The notes under the pieces: model-generated | What the model saw: only the letters and a program-made list of their open reading frames with translations | The model's database searches: none | Told to the model about the DNA's origin: nothing | DNA from: Pseudomonas koreensis | Lineage (GTDB): Bacteria > Pseudomonadota > Gammaproteobacteria > Pseudomonadales > Pseudomonadaceae | Assembly (NCBI RefSeq): GCF_012986595.1 | Contig: NZ_JAAQYM010000006.1 | Span: 186,001-250,000, forward strand | Reading direction: 5' to 3' | Length of the DNA stretch: 64,000 nt | Program-made: the position numbers and the translations under genes | Part shown: piece after piece, positions 43,504 through 51,379 of the stretch | Numbering within the stretch: position 1 is the stretch's first letter | Layout of the letters: each line of letters begins with the position of its first letter

Positions 43504-44814
43504 ATGTTCAGAATCCTGTTTCGCCTGTACCTGGTGACGATTGTCTCCTACAGCGCGGCGATCTATCTGGTGCCGGATCTGGTGATCATGGCGTTCCGCG
43601 AACGCTTCATCACCTACAACCTCGACTATTCCCGTGGCCTGCAATCGCTGATCACCCGCCAGTTCCACGCGGCGCCGCATGATCAATGGCCGGCACTGGC
43701 GCAGTCGATGGACAAGGACTTCCAGCCGCTGCACATCGTTCTGGCGCGCATCGACGATGCCGAGTTCACCGCCGCCGAGCAGGCGCGTTTGCGGCGTGGC
43801 GAGAACGTGGTGCGCATCGGTGACTGGGGTTGGCGCACGTTGGCGGTCACGCCGTTGAATGACGATGTCGCGGTGCAAATGGTGGTGCCGCCGGATCCGC
43901 TGGACGTCAATCTGTTGTACTGGAGCATCAACGTGCTGATCGGCGCGAGCATGCTTGCCTGCCTGCTGCTGTGGATCCGCCCGCACTGGCGCGATCTGGA
44001 ACGCCTCAAAGGCGCCGCCGAACGTTTCGGCAAGGGCCACCTGAGCGAGCGCACACAAATCCCGGCCAGTTCCAACATCGGCAGTCTGGCCAATGTCTTC
44101 GACACCATGGCCGGCGACATCGAGAACCTGCTGAACCAGCAACGCGACTTGCTCAATGCGGTGTCCCACGAATTGCGCACGCCGCTGACCCGCCTGGATT
44201 TCGGTCTGGCCCTGGCGTTGTCCGATGAACTGCCACCCGCCAGCCGCGAGCGCCTGCAGGGGCTGGTGGCGCACATTCGCGAACTGGATGAGTTGGTGCT
44301 GGAGTTGCTGTCCTACAGCCGCCTGCAGAATCCGGCGCAATTGCCCGAGCAGGTCGAGGTGTCGCTGGACGAGTTCATCGACAGCATTCTAGGCAGCGTC
44401 GATGAAGAACTGGACTCACCTGACATCGTCATCGATGTGCTGCTGCACGGTCAGCTTGAGCGTTTTTCGCTGGACCCGCGCCTGACCGCACGGGCCATCC
44501 AGAACCTGCTGCGCAATGCCATGCGCTACTGCGAGAAACGCATTCAGATTGGCGTGCAGGTCAGCCCCGATGGCTGCGGGATCTGGGTCGACGACGATGG
44601 CATTGGCATCCCGGACGACGAGCGTGAGCGGATTTTCGAGCCGTTCTATCGGCTTGATCGCAGTCGTGATCGGGCTACCGGCGGTTTCGGCTTGGGCCTG
44701 GCGATCAGCCGCCGGGCGCTGGAGGCGCAGGGCGGGACGTTGACGGTGGAGAGTTCGCCGTTGGGTGGCGCGCGGTTCCGGTTGTGGCTACCGACTGCTG
44801 CCTGGCTGAAGTGA
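43504..44814 (+). CDS. Sensor histidine kinase (RstB-like)
   Basis: 436-residue membrane kinase. TM1 is at about 5-25, a periplasmic sensor lies between it and TM2 at about 140-160, and a HAMP domain follows (LERLKGAAERFGKGHLSERT). H222 in NAVSHELRTPLTRLDF is the phospho-accepting histidine. The HATPase domain shows N (AIQNLLRNAMRYCEK), DDDGIGIPDDERERIFEPFY and GGFGLGLAISRRALEAQGG. It is in an operon with the regulator 4 bp upstream. The layout is close to RstB, known for acid/Mg-responsive signalling, but the signal here is unknown. Confidence 0.9.
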   Translation: MFRILFRLYLVTIVSYSAAIYLVPDLVIMAFRERFITYNLDYSRGLQSLITRQFHAAPHDQWPALAQSMDKDFQPLHIVLARIDDAEFTAAEQARLRRGENVVRIGDWGWRTLAVTPLNDDVAVQMVVPPDPLDVNLLYWSINVLIGASMLACLLLWIRPHWRDLERLKGAAERFGKGHLSERTQIPASSNIGSLANVFDTMAGDIENLLNQQRDLLNAVSHELRTPLTRLDFGLALALSDELPPASRERLQGLVAHIRELDELVLELLSYSRLQNPAQLPEQVEVSLDEFIDSILGSVDEELDSPDIVIDVLLHGQLERFSLDPRLTARAIQNLLRNAMRYCEKRIQIGVQVSPDGCGIWVDDDGIGIPDDERERIFEPFYRLDRSRDRATGGFGLGLAISRRALEAQGGTLTVESSPLGGARFRLWLPTAAWLK

Positions 44815-44823
44815 AGGAGTAGC

Positions 44824-44944
44824 TGTGGCGAGGGAGCTTGCTCCCGCTCGGCGGCGAAGCCGGCGCAAAATCGGCAACCGCCGCCGGGTTGCAGATCGCC
44901 TGGGGCCGCGTCGCAGCCCGGCGGGAGCAAGCTCCCTCGCCACA
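44824..44944. repeat. REPIN-like inverted pair, family A
   Basis: Opposed GGCGAGGGAGCTTGCTCC arms between the convergent sensor kinase and pncA genes. Confidence 0.88.
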
Positions 44945-44962
44945 GGGATTGCGGTAGTTGTG

Positions 44963-45589
44963 TCAGATCAACTGGTTCGACTGAATCAGGCCAACCCCGG
45001 CCGTCTGCATCCACTCCATGGCCGCCGCCAGTGATCCATTCATATCAATGGCGCGGCAGGCATCCAGCACCACGAACGTATTGAAACCCGCCGCCCGGGC
45101 ATCCAGCGCCGAAAACATCACGCAGAAATCCAGCGCCAGCCCGACCATGTACACCGTGTCGACACCGCGCTCCTTCAGATAACCGGCCAGTCCCGTGGTG
45201 GTACGCCGGTCTGCCTCGAGAAACGCCGAATAGCTGTCGATATCAGGATTGCAGCCCTTGCGGATGATCAGTTGCGCGTGCGGCAGATCCAGTTCCGGGT
45301 GAAACTCGGCACCGGCGGTGCCTTGCACGCAGTGTTGCGGCCAGAGTGTCTGTTCGCCGTAGGGCAACTGAATCACGTCGTTAGGCTTGCGCCCGGGGTG
45401 ACTCGAGGCAAAGGACGCGTGGCCCGCCGGGTGCCAGTCCTGGGCAATCACCACCTGTTTGAACAGGCCACCGAGGCGATTGATCAGCGGCACGATCAGA
45501 TCGCCTTCGGGCACGGCCAACTGGCCGCCGGGGGTAAAGTCGTTCTGCACGTCAATGACCAGCAGGGCGGTGCGGGGTGAAATCGGCAT
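44963..45589 (-). CDS. pncA: Nicotinamidase
   Basis: 208-residue isochorismatase-fold amidohydrolase converting nicotinamide to nicotinate for NAD salvage. The catalytic triad is Asp in LLVIDVQNDFTPGG, Lys in LIIRKGCNPDID and Cys in GLALDFCVMFSALDA; the metal site is DWHPAGHASF. This arrangement is specific to PncA. GGAGGA precedes the ATG. It is monocistronic. Confidence 0.93.
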   Translation of the reverse strand: MPISPRTALLVIDVQNDFTPGGQLAVPEGDLIVPLINRLGGLFKQVVIAQDWHPAGHASFASSHPGRKPNDVIQLPYGEQTLWPQHCVQGTAGAEFHPELDLPHAQLIIRKGCNPDIDSYSAFLEADRRTTTGLAGYLKERGVDTVYMVGLALDFCVMFSALDARAAGFNTFVVLDACRAIDMNGSLAAAMEWMQTAGVGLIQSNQLI

Positions 45590-45639
45590 TGGTGTTTCCT
45601 CCTTGGATAATCACCCGCTCAGCATAGTGCCAACGGCAC

Positions 45640-46398
45640 TCAGGCGCCCAGCTTGTCGATCAAGTGTCTGGCCAGGTCTTCCAGCGCCGGCGCCGGGTTG
45701 TGCCCGATCAACATCCACGCATGTTCACCTTCGGTCCAGTACACCACGTTCATCTCGTGCCGGCGTTCGTGGGCCAATGGCCGGCTGCCGCTGTTGGAGC
45801 GGATCACGCACAACGCCAGCGGCCCATGCCTGGTGTCGAGATAGGTCAGTTGTGCAATCGGCACGCCGTCGTACTCGAGCATCTGTGCCCGCTTGAGTTC
45901 CGCACCCGGCAACGTCACCCGCGCTGGCGACAGGTTCAGGCCCAACCGGGCATCCACCGCACGCAGTTGCGCGCGTTGACTGGCTTCGTCGCTTGGCAGG
46001 TGATCAAGGGTCTGTGGCACATACAGCGCCATGTAGTCGCCGACCAGAGCGCGCCAGTTATGCGATTGCTGCGCCTGCCAGGCGATAAACAGGCGATCGG
46101 CCAGGACCCCGCCGGCCAGCAGACCTGCGGCGGCCGCACCGATGAACCAGCGACGGCTCAGACCTGGGCGCTGGGCCGGTGCGATGGCGTCGAGGCGCGC
46201 CTGCAGACGGTCCAGCGGCGCCTGTTGTGCCAGTTCGTCGTAGGCTTTCTTGTACGGCAGGCTGCTGCGATCGAGCCACTGCACGCGCAGGCTGAGCAAC
46301 GGGTCGTCGGCAATCGCACCGTCGAGCTGGCTGCGGTAGGCCGGGTCCAGCTCGTCATCGAGGTAGGCCGTCAGTTGTTCGTCGGAGGGTCTGTTCAT
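45640..46398 (-). CDS. Anti-sigma factor (FecR/RskA-like topology)
   Basis: 252-residue single-pass membrane protein. The N-terminal cytoplasmic domain (about 1-85) starts RPSDEQLTAYLDDELDPAYR, typical of anti-sigma domains, but lacks the HxxxCxxC zinc motif. A membrane segment near 93-115 is preceded by twin arginines (LSRRWFIGAAAAGLLAGG), and a periplasmic domain of about 135 residues follows. Its ATG overlaps the stop codon of the ECF sigma gene (ATGA, 46395-46398), implying coupled translation in fixed ratio. Confidence 0.85.
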   Translation of the reverse strand: MNRPSDEQLTAYLDDELDPAYRSQLDGAIADDPLLSLRVQWLDRSSLPYKKAYDELAQQAPLDRLQARLDAIAPAQRPGLSRRWFIGAAAAGLLAGGVLADRLFIAWQAQQSHNWRALVGDYMALYVPQTLDHLPSDEASQRAQLRAVDARLGLNLSPARVTLPGAELKRAQMLEYDGVPIAQLTYLDTRHGPLALCVIRSNSGSRPLAHERRHEMNVVYWTEGEHAWMLIGHNPAPALEDLARHLIDKLGA

Positions 46399-46925
46399 GG
46401 GTGGTCACCTCCGGTGGCTTTGGGCACGGCTTGCAGAGGCGGGTATTCCGCCAGTTTCAGGCGCGCGGCGGCCAGGCGACTCATCACCGTACCGATCGGC
46501 ACTTGCAGGATGTCGGCGACTTCGCGGTAGGACAGGCCTTCGACATACGCCAGGTACACGGTTTCGCGCTGGGCTTCGGGCAAGGCATCGACCCGGCGAA
46601 TGACTTGCGCGGCCATCACATGCGTCTGCGCGGCGTATTCGCCGTCGAAGGCCAGTTGCCCGTCGGCATCGACCTGACCCGCACCCTGACGAACCCGGCG
46701 CGCGCGCACTTCGTTGAGCCAGATCGAGTGCAGGATGCTCAACAGCCAGCGATCCATGCGCGTGCCGGCCACGTATTGACCGGCACGCTCCAGCGCTCGC
46801 ACACAGGTTGCCTGCACCAGATCCTCGGCCACGTGCCGATTGCGCGACAGCAGCAGACCGTAGCGCCACAAGCGCGCCAGATGCTGTCCGAGTTCTGCTC
46901 TGAATGCCTGATCGCTGACGATGAT
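46395..46925 (-). CDS. ECF-family RNA polymerase sigma factor, apparent ATC start
   Basis: About 176 residues. Region 2 contains HVAEDLVQATCVRALERA and WLLSILHSIWLNEVRARR; region 4 contains LPEAQRETVYLAYVEGLSYR and EVADILQVPIGTVMSRLAAA. The frame is open back to a TAA at 46937, yet between that stop and a TTG at 46871 there is no ATG, GTG or TTG. The TTG would delete the first helix (SDQAFRAELGQHLARL). The ATC at 46925 has AAAGGA at normal distance and gives a full region 2, so it is used here. The CTG at 46880 is another option. Confidence 0.8.
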   Translation of the reverse strand: MIVSDQAFRAELGQHLARLWRYGLLLSRNRHVAEDLVQATCVRALERAGQYVAGTRMDRWLLSILHSIWLNEVRARRVRQGAGQVDADGQLAFDGEYAAQTHVMAAQVIRRVDALPEAQRETVYLAYVEGLSYREVADILQVPIGTVMSRLAAARLKLAEYPPLQAVPKATGGDHP

Positions 46926-46943
46926 GGCTTTCCTTTATCTATT

Positions 46944-47477
46944 TCAGGTTTTCGATGAATCGTTGATGGCTTCGGCCAGGTCCTGGTATTCCTCGCAGGA
47001 GGTGCCGCAGATCGATTTGATTTGCTGCAACTGTTCCTGCGCCAGGTCGACGCGGCCTTTGATCACATAGGCCTCGCCGAGGTATTCCCGCACTTGCGCG
47101 TACTGCGGATCGAGTTTTACCGATTCCAGGTAATAGTGGATGCCCTCATCGGTGCGCCCCAGTTTGCGTGTGGCGTAACCACGATAGTTAAGGGCTTTGG
47201 CGGTGTTCGGTTGGTTCAGCGTGTCGAGCAGGGCCAGGGCTTCTTCGTATCGACCGTCCTTGGCCAATCTGTAGGCGTAATCGGTCCGATCGGCATCCGG
47301 CACGGCGCTGCTGGTCTGCATCACGCATTTCTGCGATTTGCTGTCCCAGACCTGGCCTTTGGGGCAGTTGGGTTTCTGCACGGGCGCGCTTTCATCGCCA
47401 TTGGCAAACGCCATCGACGCGGACAGCGCGGTCACCAACAGCAACGGGGCGGCGAACATAACGGAACGGATAGTCAT
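46944..47477 (-). CDS. Secreted TPR protein of the ECF sigma operon
   Basis: 177 residues. Signal peptide MTIRSVMFAAPLLLVTALSA, then a cysteine pair (NCPKGQVWDSKSQKCV) reminiscent of a small disulfide loop. Two or three TPR units follow (DYAYRLAKDGRYEEALALLD, ALNYRGYATRKLGRTDEGIH). GGAG eight bases before the ATG at 47477 sets the start. It is the first gene of the operon, about 18 bp upstream of the sigma factor. A periplasmic sensing or scaffolding role towards the anti-sigma factor is inferred. Confidence 0.8.
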   Translation of the reverse strand: MTIRSVMFAAPLLLVTALSASMAFANGDESAPVQKPNCPKGQVWDSKSQKCVMQTSSAVPDADRTDYAYRLAKDGRYEEALALLDTLNQPNTAKALNYRGYATRKLGRTDEGIHYYLESVKLDPQYAQVREYLGEAYVIKGRVDLAQEQLQQIKSICGTSCEEYQDLAEAINDSSKT

Positions 47478-47652
47478 GGGCAAGGCTCCACAGGGGGTTA
47501 TGTTTCACTTTAAACACCACAGCACGGCATTTTATTCATTGCTTTGTCAGGGTCTGTTCAAGGTACGCGCAAATCGTGGCGGTATGCTCGGAAACGCCAG
47601 CCGTCCATCCAGCGCCTTGCCATGCCGCCGCGCTGACACTCGAGGAACTGCC

Positions 47653-48426
47653 ATGAAAGATCAGGTCCATCATTCCGCTGCCGCCGGCTACAGGATTGCC
47701 GCCGATACCTACGTCAAGGGCCGCCCCGACTATCCGCCGCAAGTCAGTCAGTGGCTGACGCAGACCCTGGGCCTGGACCGTCACAAGACCGTCATCGATC
47801 TGGGCGCCGGCACCGGCAAGTTCACCGGGCGGCTGGCGGCCACCGGCGCGCAGGTGATCGCGGTGGAGCCGGTGGCGCAGATGCTGGAAAAGCTCTCTGC
47901 TGCCTGGCCTGAGGTGCTGGCCGTGAGCGGCACCGCGACCGATTTGCCGCTGCCCGATACGTCGGTGGATGTGGTGGTCTGCGCCCAGGCGTTTCATTGG
48001 TTCGCCACGACGCAAGCCTTGACCGAAATTGCCCGGGTGCTCAAGCCCGGGGGCAAGCTTGGCCTGATCTGGAACCTGCGCGACACGCAAGTCAGCTGGG
48101 TGCCGAAACTTGACGCGATCGTCAATGCCCAGGAAGGTGATACGCCGCGTTATTACACCGGCCACTGGCGTCAGGCGTTTCCGCATCCGGCGTTTGGCCC
48201 GCTGCAAGTGCAGCGGTTTCACCACGCGCACACCGGCTCGCCGGAGGACGTGATTTTCAATCGGGTGCGTTCCACCAGTTTCATCGCCGCATTGCCCCAG
48301 GCGCAGCGCGACATGGTCGATGAGCAGATCCGCGCACTGATTGCCTCGGAGCCGGCGCTGCGTGGGCGGCATGTGCTGACGGTGCCTTATGAGACGGCGG
48401 CGTATGTGGTGGTGAAGGGCGGTTAG
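47653..48426 (+). CDS. Class I SAM-dependent methyltransferase
   Basis: 257 residues from the ATG at 47653, which follows GAGGA. SAM-binding motif I is VIDLGAGTGKFTGRLAATG, the acidic loop is IAVEPVAQML and motif IV is VVVCAQAFHWF. This belongs to the methyltransferase 11 / UbiE-like group. Substrate unknown. The open frame extends upstream to 47338 but that part overlaps the TPR gene's promoter and start and has no family similarity. It stands alone. Confidence 0.83.
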   Translation: MKDQVHHSAAAGYRIAADTYVKGRPDYPPQVSQWLTQTLGLDRHKTVIDLGAGTGKFTGRLAATGAQVIAVEPVAQMLEKLSAAWPEVLAVSGTATDLPLPDTSVDVVVCAQAFHWFATTQALTEIARVLKPGGKLGLIWNLRDTQVSWVPKLDAIVNAQEGDTPRYYTGHWRQAFPHPAFGPLQVQRFHHAHTGSPEDVIFNRVRSTSFIAALPQAQRDMVDEQIRALIASEPALRGRHVLTVPYETAAYVVVKGG

Positions 48427-48442
48427 ATCGGCGGTGCAGCCC

Positions 48443-48533
48443 TTCGCGAGCAGGCTCGCTCCCACAGGGATCGGTGGTGAATGCAAAAACTAAGTTCACT
48501 GAACATCAATGTGGGAGCGAGCCTGCTCGCGAA
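48443..48533. repeat. REPIN-like inverted pair, family B
   Basis: Opposed arms with about 45-bp centre, directly after the methyltransferase stop and before the crotonase promoter. Confidence 0.87.
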
Positions 48534-48646
48534 GAGGCCAGCCCTGACACTGCATCTTTCGACCAGTCCCGCATTTGGCCGAACCGCCATCGTGATGCCT
48601 TGTTATAGTTCGGGCCTCATTTTCTGCCCGGTAAAGGATCACTGCC

Positions 48647-49459
48647 ATGTCTCAATACACCGCCTTCAGCGTCGAACTGGCCGACAACATCGCTCATGTG
48701 CAGATCAATCGTCCGGAAAAGATCAACTCGATGAACGCCGCGTTCTGGAGCGAGATCGTCGAGATTTTCCAGTGGATCGATGACACCGACGAAGTGCGGG
48801 TGGTGGTGCTCAGTGGCAATGGCAAACACTTTTCTTCCGGCATCGACCTGATGATGCTCGCCGGCGTCGCCAATGAACTGGGCAAGGACGTTGGCCGTAA
48901 TGCGCGCCTGCTGCGGCGCAAGATCCTCACCCTGCAAGCCTCGTTCAACGCCGTCGACAACTGCCGCAAACCAGTGCTGGCCGCGATTCAAGGCTACTGC
49001 CTGGGTGGCGCGATCGACCTGATCGCGGCCTGCGACATGCGCTACGCCGCCGAAGACGTGCAATTCTCGATCAAGGAAATCGACATCGGCATGGCCGCCG
49101 ATGTTGGCACTTTGCAACGGTTGCCACGGATCATCGGCGACGGCATGCTGCGTGAACTGGCTTATACCGGTCGCACCTTTGGCGCCGAAGAAGCACGCAG
49201 CATTGGCCTGGTCAATCGCGTGTACAGTGACAAGGAACTGCTGCTCGAAGGCGTGATGGACATTGCCCGCGACATCGCCGGCAAGTCGCCGATTGCGGTC
49301 ACCGGCACCAAGGAAATGATCAGCTACATGCGCGACCATCGCATCGACGACGGTCTTGAATACGTTGCCACCTGGAACGCCGCCATGTTGCAATCCACCG
49401 ACTTGCGCGTGGCCATGGCCGCCCATATGAGTAAACAGAAACCCGAATTTCTGGATTGA
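48647..49459 (+). CDS. Crotonase-family protein, likely delta3,5-delta2,4-dienoyl-CoA isomerase
   Basis: 270 residues. The crotonase fold has oxyanion segments NGKHFSSGIDLMML and IQGYCLGGAIDLIAACDMRY. The catalytic loop KEIDIGMAADVGTLQRLPRI keeps the Glu and the unusual Asp (AADVG) that define the ECH1-type dienoyl-CoA isomerase over ordinary hydratase. The enzyme would help degrade unsaturated fatty acids with odd-position double bonds. It is six bases upstream of nudC and probably co-transcribed. Confidence 0.83.
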   Translation: MSQYTAFSVELADNIAHVQINRPEKINSMNAAFWSEIVEIFQWIDDTDEVRVVVLSGNGKHFSSGIDLMMLAGVANELGKDVGRNARLLRRKILTLQASFNAVDNCRKPVLAAIQGYCLGGAIDLIAACDMRYAAEDVQFSIKEIDIGMAADVGTLQRLPRIIGDGMLRELAYTGRTFGAEEARSIGLVNRVYSDKELLLEGVMDIARDIAGKSPIAVTGTKEMISYMRDHRIDDGLEYVATWNAAMLQSTDLRVAMAAHMSKQKPEFLD

Positions 49460-49465
49460 GAAACC

Positions 49466-50296
49466 ATGACAGCTCGCTGGACCACTGCAGTACTGGACAC
49501 CGATCAACCCGGCGGCTGGGCCGTGGCGCGCAGCCCCGAAGGCTTTCTGTTCGATGACAACGGCGTGCTGTTCCCCCGGGAATGGCTCAAGCGTCAGGAC
49601 CTCTCGGTACTTGCCGAACACGGTATAGGCCATCTCGATGGCGAACCGGTGTATCTGCTGGAGCTGCACAGTTCCAGTGAAGTGCCGGGCTGCAACTGGA
49701 AAGGCCTGCGGGCGTTCATGCTCGATGGTGATCACACCGTCTACAAGGTGCTGGGTTATGCCGCGCAGATCGGCACCTGGGCGCGCGAACATCGTTTTTG
49801 CGGCAATTGCGGTCAGGCCATGACGCAAGTGCCACGGGAGCGGGCGATGTATTGCCAGCCCTGCGAGCTGCGCAGTTATCCGCGCATTTCACCGAGCATG
49901 ATCGTGTTGGTCACCCGCGGCGACGAGATCCTGCTGGCGCGCTCACCGCGGTTTGTCACCGGGGTCTACAGCACGCTGGCAGGCTTCGCCGAACCGGGCG
50001 AGTCGGCGGAGGACTGCCTGATTCGCGAGGTGCGCGAGGAGGTCAGTATCGAAGTGAAGAACATCCAGTACATGGGCAGCCAGTGCTGGCCGTTCCCGCA
50101 CTCGATGATGCTGGGGTTCCATGCCGAATACGCTGGTGGCGAGATCATCTGTCAGGAAGACGAGATCGAAGACGCCCAGTGGTTCAACGTGCACGATTTG
50201 CCGCCGTTGCCGGCGTCAAAATCGATTGCCCGTTACCTGATCGACGTCTACGTGGCGCGCCGTTTAGGCCACGCTGAACCAGTGTTGCCAGGCTAG
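49466..50296 (+). CDS. nudC: NADH pyrophosphatase / NAD-capped RNA decapping hydrolase NudC
   Basis: 276-residue Nudix hydrolase. A zinc ribbon with four cysteines (CGNCGQAM and MYCQPCELRSYPRI) precedes the Nudix box GFAEPGESAEDCLIREVREE, and the NudC-specific SQCWPFPHSMMLGFHA follows. It hydrolyses NADH to NMNH and AMP and removes NAD caps from RNA. Its last 33 bases overlap the end of the convergent TauE-family gene. It follows the crotonase by six bases. Confidence 0.93.
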   Translation: MTARWTTAVLDTDQPGGWAVARSPEGFLFDDNGVLFPREWLKRQDLSVLAEHGIGHLDGEPVYLLELHSSSEVPGCNWKGLRAFMLDGDHTVYKVLGYAAQIGTWAREHRFCGNCGQAMTQVPRERAMYCQPCELRSYPRISPSMIVLVTRGDEILLARSPRFVTGVYSTLAGFAEPGESAEDCLIREVREEVSIEVKNIQYMGSQCWPFPHSMMLGFHAEYAGGEIICQEDEIEDAQWFNVHDLPPLPASKSIARYLIDVYVARRLGHAEPVLPG

Positions 50297-51043
50297 GCGC
50301 ACGGTCAGCCCCAGCACCACGGTGATGAACACCGGACGAATGAACTTGGCGCCGCCGCTGATCGCGGTGCGCGCCCCGAAGAATGCGCCGACCATCACCG
50401 ACAGGCCCATGCTCAGGCCGATAATCCAGTCCACTTGCCCGGAAAACACAAACACCGACAGCGCCGCAATGTTGCTGACGAAGTTCATGCTGCGCGCCAC
50501 GCCGCTGGCCTTGACCAGATCGATCGGGTAAAGCAGCAGGCTGCTGACGGTCCAGAACGCACCGGTGCCGGGGCCGGCCACGCCGTCATAGAAACCGAGG
50601 CTGAAGCCCTGAGTCGATTGCCATTTCTTCTTGATCGGTGCGTCGCTGTCCAGCGGCGCTTTTGGCGTACCGCCGAACAACAGGTACACGCCGCAGGCGA
50701 AGACGATCACCGGCAGCATCTTGTTCAGCCATTCCGCTGGCAGGTAGTGGGCGACGATGGCACCGGTCAGTGCGCCGACCAGGGTGCCGATGATCGCGTG
50801 CGTCCACTGCCGAGGGTGGAACAGCTTGCGCCGGTAGAAAGTGAAGCTGGCGGTGGCCGAACCGAAGGTCGAACTCAACTTGTTGGTGCCCAGCACCAGG
50901 TGCGGCGGCAGGCCGGCGGTGAGCAGTGCTGGCGTGGTCAATAGACCGCCACCGCCGGCGATGGCGTCGATGAAACCGGCAAGGAAAGCGACGAGGGCCA
51001 GGATGGCGAGGGTGGTGAGGTCAACGCTGAGTTCGAAAGGCAT
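50264..51043 (-). CDS. TauE/SafE-family membrane permease
   Basis: 259-residue inner-membrane protein with about eight segments in two related halves. LAGFIDAIAGGGGLLTTPAL with LGTNKLSSTFGSATASFTFY, and GFYDGVAGPGTGAFWTVSSL in the second half, are the repeated TauE/SafE motifs. Members export sulfite, sulfoacetate or related organosulfur anions. Sfn-type sulfone metabolism (sfnG) is encoded next to it on the other strand, which hints at a sulfur role. Its 3' end overlaps nudC by 33 bp. Confidence 0.85.
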   Translation of the reverse strand: MPFELSVDLTTLAILALVAFLAGFIDAIAGGGGLLTTPALLTAGLPPHLVLGTNKLSSTFGSATASFTFYRRKLFHPRQWTHAIIGTLVGALTGAIVAHYLPAEWLNKMLPVIVFACGVYLLFGGTPKAPLDSDAPIKKKWQSTQGFSLGFYDGVAGPGTGAFWTVSSLLLYPIDLVKASGVARSMNFVSNIAALSVFVFSGQVDWIIGLSMGLSVMVGAFFGARTAISGGAKFIRPVFITVVLGLTVRLAWQHWFSVA

Positions 51044-51137
51044 GGAATCGGCTTATTCGGCAGGGCGCAGAACGGGAGCTGCGGGGAGGGCGCTCATGTT
51101 ACCTGTATCCAACTGTTGCGGCGACCCGGCTGACGCC

Positions 51138-51205
51138 TTCGCGAGCAGGCTCGCTCCCACATTTTGAAATGCATTCCACCCTGTGGGAGCGAGCCTGCTC
51201 GCGAA
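51138..51205. repeat. REPIN-like inverted pair, family B
   Basis: Compact opposed arms between the divergent TauE-family and sfnG genes, upstream of the sigma-54 promoter of sfnG. Confidence 0.87.
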
Positions 51206-51323
51206 GGCATTCTTCATGCCGGCCCAAAACCAACTGTTGCCCACACAACAACCCGCCAACAAATTCCCCGCCACAAAACATCAGCTACACCTGAAAACCC
51301 AACAAAACCAGGCATTTCAAGCC

Positions 51324-51339
51324 TGGCACGCTTGCTGCT
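51324..51339 (+). promoter_or_regulatory. Sigma-54 promoter of sfnG
   Basis: TGGCACGCTTGCTGCT has the invariant GG and GC of the -24/-12 elements with exactly ten bases between them. The -12 GC ends about 40 bp before the sfnG start codon. The other known sfn genes are activated by the sigma-54 enhancer-binding protein SfnR under sulfate starvation, which fits; sfnR itself is not in the window. Confidence 0.75.
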
Positions 51340-51379
51340 CTATCCCCCACATCTCCGCAAATGTCCCGAGGACACGCCA

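Noticed and set aside
47338..47652. Upstream extension of the methyltransferase frame
   Set aside because: It overlaps the TPR gene's start and promoter, and GAGGA plus the family N-terminus place the start at 47653.
51164..51379. Upstream extension of the sfnG frame through a REPIN
   Set aside because: The sigma-54 promoter lies inside this stretch, so it cannot be translated from that promoter.
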